DNA of 10,411 nucleotides from Caldifarciminota bacterium UBA2202 (GTDB lineage Bacteria; Hydrothermota; 32-111): assembly GCA_002327905.1 (NCBI GenBank), contig DCUY01000003.1, positions 1 to 10,411 on the forward strand, given 5' to 3'. Positions within the stretch are counted from its first letter, which is position 1; each line of letters opens with the position of its first letter. The notes under the pieces were generated by a model. That model searched no databases. It worked only from the letters and a program-made list of their open reading frames with translations, and was not told where the DNA came from. The position numbers and the translations under genes were made by a program. This document shows, in pieces, positions 6,798-10,411 of this stretch.

Positions 6798-7271
6798 TCA
6801 CATCCTTTTGTAAAGATTTGCCAATTCCAAAACCGTCTCAGCCGCATCGTATCCTTTGTTGCCTGATTTTGTTCCGGCTCTTTCAATTGCCTGATCAGTC
6901 GAATCTGCTGTAATTATACCAAAAGAAATAGGAATATCAACATCCATTGCAAGTTTTGCTATGCCTTTGGAAACTTCGGATGCAACATAATCAAAGTGGG
7001 GGGTCTCTCCCCTTATCACCGTCCCAAGACAAATCAGACCATTGAGATTGCTGTTTCCTTTTGATTTTAAAACCATTTTTGCTGTCTGCGGAATTTCAAA
7101 GGAACCCGGAACAAGATATATCTGAATGTCTTTTTCATCGACAGAATGCCTCTTTAGACAATCAATCGCTCCGTCAAGCAGATTTTTTGTAATGAAGTTA
7201 TTGAATCTCGCAGAGATTATTGCGAACTTCATTCCTTTGCCGTCAAAACCGCCTTCATGAATTTTTGCCAT
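6798..7271 (-). CDS. ribH: 6,7-dimethyl-8-ribityllumazine synthase
   Basis: RibH condenses 5-amino-6-ribitylamino-uracil with 3,4-dihydroxy-2-butanone 4-phosphate to give lumazine, the penultimate riboflavin intermediate. It forms pentamers or 60-mer capsids. The 157 residues carry the active-site elements in order: ARFN (21-24), VPGSFEIP (54-61), GTVIRGETPHFDYV (83-96) with the catalytic His92, and FGIITADSTDQAIERAGTKSGNKG (117-140) with the phosphate-binding arginine R131. The length is normal. The ATG at 7271 has an excellent TAGGAGG five nt upstream, overlapping the ribBA stop codon. The 9-nt gap to ribBA is the largest in the cluster. Confidence 0.97.
   Translation of the reverse strand: MAKIHEGGFDGKGMKFAIISARFNNFITKNLLDGAIDCLKRHSVDEKDIQIYLVPGSFEIPQTAKMVLKSKGNSNLNGLICLGTVIRGETPHFDYVASEVSKGIAKLAMDVDIPISFGIITADSTDQAIERAGTKSGNKGYDAAETVLELANLYKRM
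6803..6809 (-). promoter_or_regulatory. Ribosome binding site deciding the TTG start of nusB
   Basis: AAAAGGA on the minus strand, within the last codons of ribH, 8 nt before the TTG at 6794. It supports a non-ATG start that keeps the conserved KRRESR segment of NusB. Confidence 0.65.
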
Positions 7272-7280
7272 ATTTGCCTC

Positions 7281-8480
7281 CTATATTTTTTTCAGTAAGT
7301 GACCCATTTTTTCTTTCTTTGTCTTCAGATAGCCTTTGTTCTTTTCATTCGGCTCTATCTCTATCGGCAGTCTCTTCGTTATCTTTATGCCATACCCTTC
7401 AAGGCCGACAACTTTCTTGGGATTGTTCGTGAGAAGCTTAATTGTTGTAAGTCCGAGGTCTTTTAAAATCTGCGCTCCGATTCCATAATCCCGCAGATCC
7501 GCCTTAAATCCGAGTTTCAGATTTGCCTCAACAGTGTCATATCCATTATCCTGAAGATGGTATGCCTTTATTTTATTTACAAGGCCTATTCCTCTTCCCT
7601 CCTGCCGCAGATACAGAACAACTCCTTTTTTTGCCTTCTCGATTATCTCAAGGCTTCTGTGGAGCTGTTTTCCGCAATCGCATTTCATTGAATGAAATAT
7701 GTCTCCTGTAAAACATTCGGAATGAACCCTCACAATGACATCGTCGGAATTTTTTATATTTCCCTTTATTATCGCCACATGAATGTGAGAGTCAACATCA
7801 TTTGTATATACCACTATTTTGAATTCTCCGTACTCTGTAGGAAGTTTTGCCTCTACCTCCCTGTGCACAAGAGTCTCTTTCTTGCACCTGTATGCGATTA
7901 AGTCTTTTATAGTCACTATCTTCATATTATATTTTTTGGCTATCTTTATCAGTTTAGGAAGACGCGCCATATGACCGTCATCATCCATTATTTCGCATAA
8001 AACTCCCGAGGGCTTCAATCCGGCAAGACGCGCAAGGTCAGAGACCGCTTCGGTGTGCCCCGCTCTTTTCAGAACTCCTCCGTTCTCAGCCTTCAAAGGA
8101 AAAATGTGTCCCGGCTTTGCAAGGTCTGATCCGGTGGATTCCCCGTCTATCAGCACTTTAATAGTGTGAGCCCTGTCATAAGCTGATATTCCGGTTTCAA
8201 TTCCGTTTTTTGCGTCAACAGAAACAGTGAATTTTGTGCCGTGCAGGGCAGTGTTCGTATCACACATCATTTTAAGATTCAATCCCGAAAGCATGTCTTC
8301 CGTCATTGAGACGCATATCAGGCCTCTTCCGTTTTTTGCCATAAAATTTATTGCTTCAGGAGTCACCATCTCGGAAGCCATTATGAAATCCCCTTCATTC
8401 TCTCTGTCTTCGTCATCAACAACTATTACTATTTTCCCTTTTTTTATGTCTTCTATTGCTTCGTTGATTCTGCTTATCAT
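7281..8480 (-). CDS. ribBA: Bifunctional DHBP synthase / GTP cyclohydrolase II
   Basis: This protein supplies both starting intermediates of riboflavin: the N-terminal domain makes 3,4-dihydroxy-2-butanone 4-phosphate from ribulose 5-phosphate, and the C-terminal domain opens GTP. The 399 residues are the usual fusion size. The RibB half (1-200) has DEDRENEGD (23-31), DLAKPGHIFPL (119-129), RAGHTEA (139-145) and DDDGHMAR. The RibA half (about 205-399) has HSECFTGDIFHSMKCDCG (253-270) with zinc ligands C256, C267 and C269. It also has YLRQEGRGIGL (290-300), DYGIGAQIL (331-339) and LTNNPKK (350-356). Both active sites look intact. The ATG at 8480 follows an AGGAG one nucleotide beyond the ribE stop. 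It sits third in the rib operon. Confidence 0.97.
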   Translation of the reverse strand: MISRINEAIEDIKKGKIVIVVDDEDRENEGDFIMASEMVTPEAINFMAKNGRGLICVSMTEDMLSGLNLKMMCDTNTALHGTKFTVSVDAKNGIETGISAYDRAHTIKVLIDGESTGSDLAKPGHIFPLKAENGGVLKRAGHTEAVSDLARLAGLKPSGVLCEIMDDDGHMARLPKLIKIAKKYNMKIVTIKDLIAYRCKKETLVHREVEAKLPTEYGEFKIVVYTNDVDSHIHVAIIKGNIKNSDDVIVRVHSECFTGDIFHSMKCDCGKQLHRSLEIIEKAKKGVVLYLRQEGRGIGLVNKIKAYHLQDNGYDTVEANLKLGFKADLRDYGIGAQILKDLGLTTIKLLTNNPKKVVGLEGYGIKITKRLPIEIEPNEKNKGYLKTKKEKMGHLLKKI

Positions 8481-8481
8481 C

Positions 8482-9075
8482 TTATCTCCTGTTTAGAAAT
8501 TCATATATTGATTTTGTCATTTGATTGATTTCCACATTAACAAAACTTCCTCTCCGCAGAGCATCTATATTGGTTGAACGGATTGTCTCCGGTATTATAT
8601 CGAGAGTGAATTCATTGTCATAGACTGATTTTATTGTCAGTGATATGCCGTTTACTGATATAGAGTCATTCTCTATAAGATACTTCCCTTGTTTTCCTGC
8701 AAGCTTGATTCTCAAATTGATTTTTTCCGGAGTCTTTCTTAAAAAGACCACACTGCCCTTTCCGTCAACATGCCCGCTGACAAAATGTCCTCCGAATCTT
8801 CCGTCTGCGCGCATTGCCCTCTCGAGATTTATTTTTGCATTTATCCTGTAATCCGCAATTATTGTCTTTTCCGCGCTCTCCTTCAACGCGCGCACCTTAA
8901 AAGAATCTTTCATGGTCTTTTCGCAGGTGAGACAGCATCCGTCCGCCGATATTGAATCTCCTGTTTTCAGAGATGAGACAAATTCCGCGTCTGAGGAGAT
9001 TGTCAGTTCATAATCATTCTTTACCTTTCCGATTGATTTTATTGTTCCTGTTCTCTCTATCAGTCCTGTGAACAT
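8482..9075 (-). CDS. ribE: Riboflavin synthase, alpha subunit
   Basis: Riboflavin synthase dismutates two molecules of 6,7-dimethyl-8-ribityllumazine into riboflavin and the pyrimidine that RibH reuses. The 197 residues form the expected internal duplication of two lumazine-binding barrels: MFTGLIE (1-7) and GDSISADGCCLT (39-50) in the first, GGHFVSGHVDG (95-105) at the junction, and NDSISVNGISLTI (136-148) in the second. IPETIRSTNI (161-170) precedes a C-terminal helix used for trimer formation. The ATG at 9075 has GAGGT just upstream and overlaps the 3' end of ribD by 16 nt, indicating coupled translation. It is also called ribC in some nomenclatures. Confidence 0.97.
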   Translation of the reverse strand: MFTGLIERTGTIKSIGKVKNDYELTISSDAEFVSSLKTGDSISADGCCLTCEKTMKDSFKVRALKESAEKTIIADYRINAKINLERAMRADGRFGGHFVSGHVDGKGSVVFLRKTPEKINLRIKLAGKQGKYLIENDSISVNGISLTIKSVYDNEFTLDIIPETIRSTNIDALRRGSFVNVEINQMTKSIYEFLNRR

Positions 9076-10121
9076 AAGTACCTCGCATAGAGATCATTTT
9101 TTATTTTTTTACATTCAGAAAGAACAAAACCCGACATTGCAGGCTTAGGCAATTCTATTCTCTTTCCGCCACCTGAAAGTATAGGGGCATAGAACACCTG
9201 CATTTCGTCTATCAATCCGCTTTTAATGGCTCCTGAGAATACATCGGCCCCTCCCTCTACATAAATAGAAATAATATTCTCTCTGTAAAATTCATTCTTG
9301 AGTATTTTCCAGACAGACTCTTTTCTTTTTACGAAAAAATACTTTATGTTCTTTTCGGATTTAATATGGTTCTTAAATTTTTCGGACACAAAAATGTATT
9401 TTTTCCTTTTTGAATCGCTTATTATATTCTTTGAATAGTCGAGTTTATTGCTGAAATCAAGAATTATCAGGGAAGGACTGTATCTTTTTTTTGTCAGCCG
9501 GCAGTCAAGAATCGGATTATCAGTATTGACTGTGTTGGAACCCACAAGAATCGCATCCGTCTTAAATCTCTCTTCATGCACAAGAGTCCGTGATTCTTCG
9601 CATGTAAAGTACTTTGATTCACCCCCATTCACATTTAAATAACCGTCGAGAGTGAGAGCGGCTTTAATTATAATGTATGTTTTTTTGCGCGAGATATAAT
9701 CCTTAAAGTAAGGATTCATTGCATTAACTTCATCTTCAAGAACTCCCACTGTCACATCATATCCCTTTTTTTCAAGTCTCTTTATTGATTTCCCACTGAC
9801 AAGCGGATTCGGGTCCTCAGCTCCTATAACTATCCTCTTGAATGGAATCTGTTCAATAGTCTCCACGCATGGAGGAGTCTTTCCCCAAGTATTGCATGGC
9901 TCCAGAGTGATATATATTGTGGAATCTTTCAATGATTCAAAAGCGGAATTTATTGCTATGATTTCTGCATGAGCAAAACCGGGGCCCTCATGGCGGCCTT
10001 CGGATATTATTCTGTTATTTTTAACAATAACACAACCTACAAGAGGATTGACTCCGGTCATTCCTTTTGCTTTCATTGCGTTTTTGACAGCCGCCTTCAT
10101 GTATATTTCATCTTTTTTCAT
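9060..10121 (-). CDS. ribD: Bifunctional pyrimidine deaminase / reductase RibD
   Basis: RibD carries out the second and third steps of riboflavin synthesis: deamination of the GTP cyclohydrolase product and NADPH-dependent reduction of the ribosyl chain. The 353 residues contain a cytidine-deaminase-like domain (1-145) with NPLVGCVIV (25-33), HAE (51-53; H51 zinc ligand, E53 general acid) and zinc cysteines C76 and C85 in PCNTWGKTPPC. The reductase domain (about 148-350) shows KAALTLDG (153-160), TDAILVGSNTVNTDNP (188-203), VEGGADVFSGAI (288-299) and APILSGGG. The usual SH in PCSHxGKTPPC is replaced by NT. The ATG at 10121 follows directly on the T6 of the riboswitch hairpin; the only Shine-Dalgarno-like bases (GGGA) lie in the hairpin's 3' arm. 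It is the first gene of the operon. Confidence 0.96.
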   Translation of the reverse strand: MKKDEIYMKAAVKNAMKAKGMTGVNPLVGCVIVKNNRIISEGRHEGPGFAHAEIIAINSAFESLKDSTIYITLEPCNTWGKTPPCVETIEQIPFKRIVIGAEDPNPLVSGKSIKRLEKKGYDVTVGVLEDEVNAMNPYFKDYISRKKTYIIIKAALTLDGYLNVNGGESKYFTCEESRTLVHEERFKTDAILVGSNTVNTDNPILDCRLTKKRYSPSLIILDFSNKLDYSKNIISDSKRKKYIFVSEKFKNHIKSEKNIKYFFVKRKESVWKILKNEFYRENIISIYVEGGADVFSGAIKSGLIDEMQVFYAPILSGGGKRIELPKPAMSGFVLSECKKIKNDLYARYLCSQD

Positions 10122-10145
10122 AAAAAATCCCGATACAATATCGGG
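10122..10145 (-). terminator. Riboswitch-controlled hairpin (terminator and/or RBS sequester) before ribD
   Basis: On the minus strand a perfect 7-bp stem (CCCGATA / TATCGGG, arms 10139-10145 and 10129-10135) with a 3-nt loop is followed by A and six T, ending at the ribD ATG. It looks like an intrinsic terminator. Its 3' arm also holds GGGA, the only candidate ribosome-binding bases for ribD (6 nt before ATG), so it may block translation as well. The stem is short, so termination strength is uncertain. Confidence 0.75.
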
Positions 10146-10259
10146 GCGGCTTATATCCTTCTTTCATCCTGACTTTACAGTCGGCACCGTAGTCTCAACG
10201 GTTCTGCGATTTCTCGCTCGCGGGCTTTACCGCCGGTGGGGATTCACGCCCCGCCCCGA
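10141..10259 (-). promoter_or_regulatory. Predicted antiterminator pairing (outer limits of two 9-nt arms)
   Basis: Minus-strand TCGGGGCGG (10251-10259) in the 5' conserved part of the aptamer is perfectly complementary to CCGCCCCGA (10141-10149). The latter overlaps the 5' arm of the downstream hairpin (10141-10145). The 9-bp GC-rich pairing competes both with aptamer folding (it uses the conserved GGGGC and part of P2) and with the terminator. This is the expected ON structure when FMN is scarce. Confidence 0.7.
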
Positions 10260-10263
10260 AGGA
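10156..10263 (-). promoter_or_regulatory. FMN riboswitch aptamer (RFN element)
   Basis: The leader RNA matches the RFN consensus throughout. P1 is TCCTTC (10258-10263) with GAAGGA (10156-10161). The conserved GGGGC, then P2 GGGG/CCCC around CGTGAAT, lead into ACCGGCGGTAAAGCCCGCGAGC. A variable helix follows, then P5 ACCGT/ACGGT, then GCCGACTGTAAAGTCAGGATGAAAGAAGG. The RNA binds flavin mononucleotide and normally lowers expression of riboflavin genes when FMN is plentiful. Its position directly ahead of ribD, and the antiterminator and terminator that follow, fit that role. Confidence 0.97.
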
Positions 10264-10269
10264 AAATAA

Positions 10270-10298
10270 ATATTAGCATAATTCTCTGCAAATGTCAA
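10270..10298 (-). promoter_or_regulatory. Sigma-70-type promoter of the rib operon
   Basis: On the minus strand a perfect -35 TTGACA (10293-10298), a 17-nt spacer and TAATAT (10270-10275, one mismatch to TATAAT) form a near-consensus promoter. The start point would fall at about 10263-10264, so the transcript would begin almost exactly with P1 of the FMN aptamer. An AT-rich stretch upstream (about 10299-10325) could act as an UP element. No other promoter is apparent ahead of the cluster in the window. Confidence 0.88.
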
Positions 10299-10337
10299 GA
10301 AGCTAAGATATGCAAATATAATTAGCCAGACAAAGAC

Positions 10338-10386
10338 GCCATGCGCCGTGAGCGACGCCGTGAGCCTTGTGCCATGAGCCATGTGC
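10338..10386. repeat. Imperfect GTGAGC-type short repeats
   Basis: The 9-mer gccgtgagc occurs at 10345-10353 and 10357-10365, and gccatgagc at 10371-10379. Shorter fragments (gccatgc, catgtgc) flank them. The block is GC-rich against AT-rich surroundings and lies upstream of the promoter. I see no open reading frame or stable single hairpin. It could be a degenerate dispersed intergenic repeat; function unknown. Confidence 0.55.
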
Positions 10387-10411
10387 AAGAATCAAATACA
10401 TTCAATTAACA

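Noticed and set aside
10048..10269. Plus-strand frame spanning the riboswitch
   Set aside because: It is the antisense of the ribD start and of the conserved RFN aptamer, with no family resemblance or independent support.
1..10411. A previously undescribed defence, mobile or biosynthetic system
   Set aside because: Every long coding frame belongs to a recognisable housekeeping family, and no gene of unknown fold, toxin-antitoxin pair, transposase or repeat array is present.

Overview
The window is a dense run of 13 protein-coding genes, all on the minus strand. In transcription order, from high to low coordinates, they are: FMN riboswitch - ribD - ribE - ribBA - ribH - nusB - YfcE-like metallophosphatase - Rmd-like epimerase/reductase - LpxH-like metallophosphatase - nadC - birA - GT4 glycosyltransferase - ruvX - mltG. 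Neighbouring genes overlap by 1-20 nt or are separated by at most 9 nt, so the set looks like one polycistron of about 10 kb. No stretch over 300 bases lacks a gene. The window gives no evidence of mobile elements, CRISPR, tRNA or rRNA.

The DNA is AT-rich by eye, and TTG start codons are used for at least three genes (nusB, the glycosyltransferase, nadC). The LpxH-like protein suggests a diderm (Gram-negative-type) bacterium making lipid A. MltG shows that it builds peptidoglycan. I cannot name the phylum from the sequence. The ribD/E/BA/H-nusB order and the ruvX-mltG pairing are each widespread in bacteria.

Right end (10264-10411): a GC-rich stretch with imperfect repeats of a 9-mer (gccgtgagc / gccatgagc), then an AT-rich segment, then a near-perfect sigma-70-type promoter (TTGACA - 17 nt - TAATAT). 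The promoter fires straight into an FMN aptamer (10156-10263). Between aptamer and ribD is a 7-bp hairpin plus T6 that ends exactly at the ribD ATG. A 9-nt segment of the aptamer 5' side is perfectly complementary to the sequence overlapping the hairpin's 5' arm, so a full on/off switch can be read directly.

Region 6798-10121 encodes the complete riboflavin pathway from GTP and ribulose-5-phosphate to riboflavin, apart from the separate phosphatase step: RibA and RibB activities fused, RibD deaminase/reductase fused, RibH and RibE. Region 1440-6794 mixes transcription (NusB), envelope sugar and lipid A functions (Rmd-like, LpxH-like, GT4) and cofactor metabolism (NadC for NAD, BirA for protein biotinylation). 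Region 97-1459 is ruvX and mltG. The tail (1-96) has a short tandem repeat and no convincing intrinsic terminator.

I find no undescribed system here. The most informative points are the mechanism of the riboswitch at the head of the cluster, the possibility that FMN sensing reaches unrelated downstream genes, and several substitutions in otherwise conserved motifs of MltG, RuvX and RibD.
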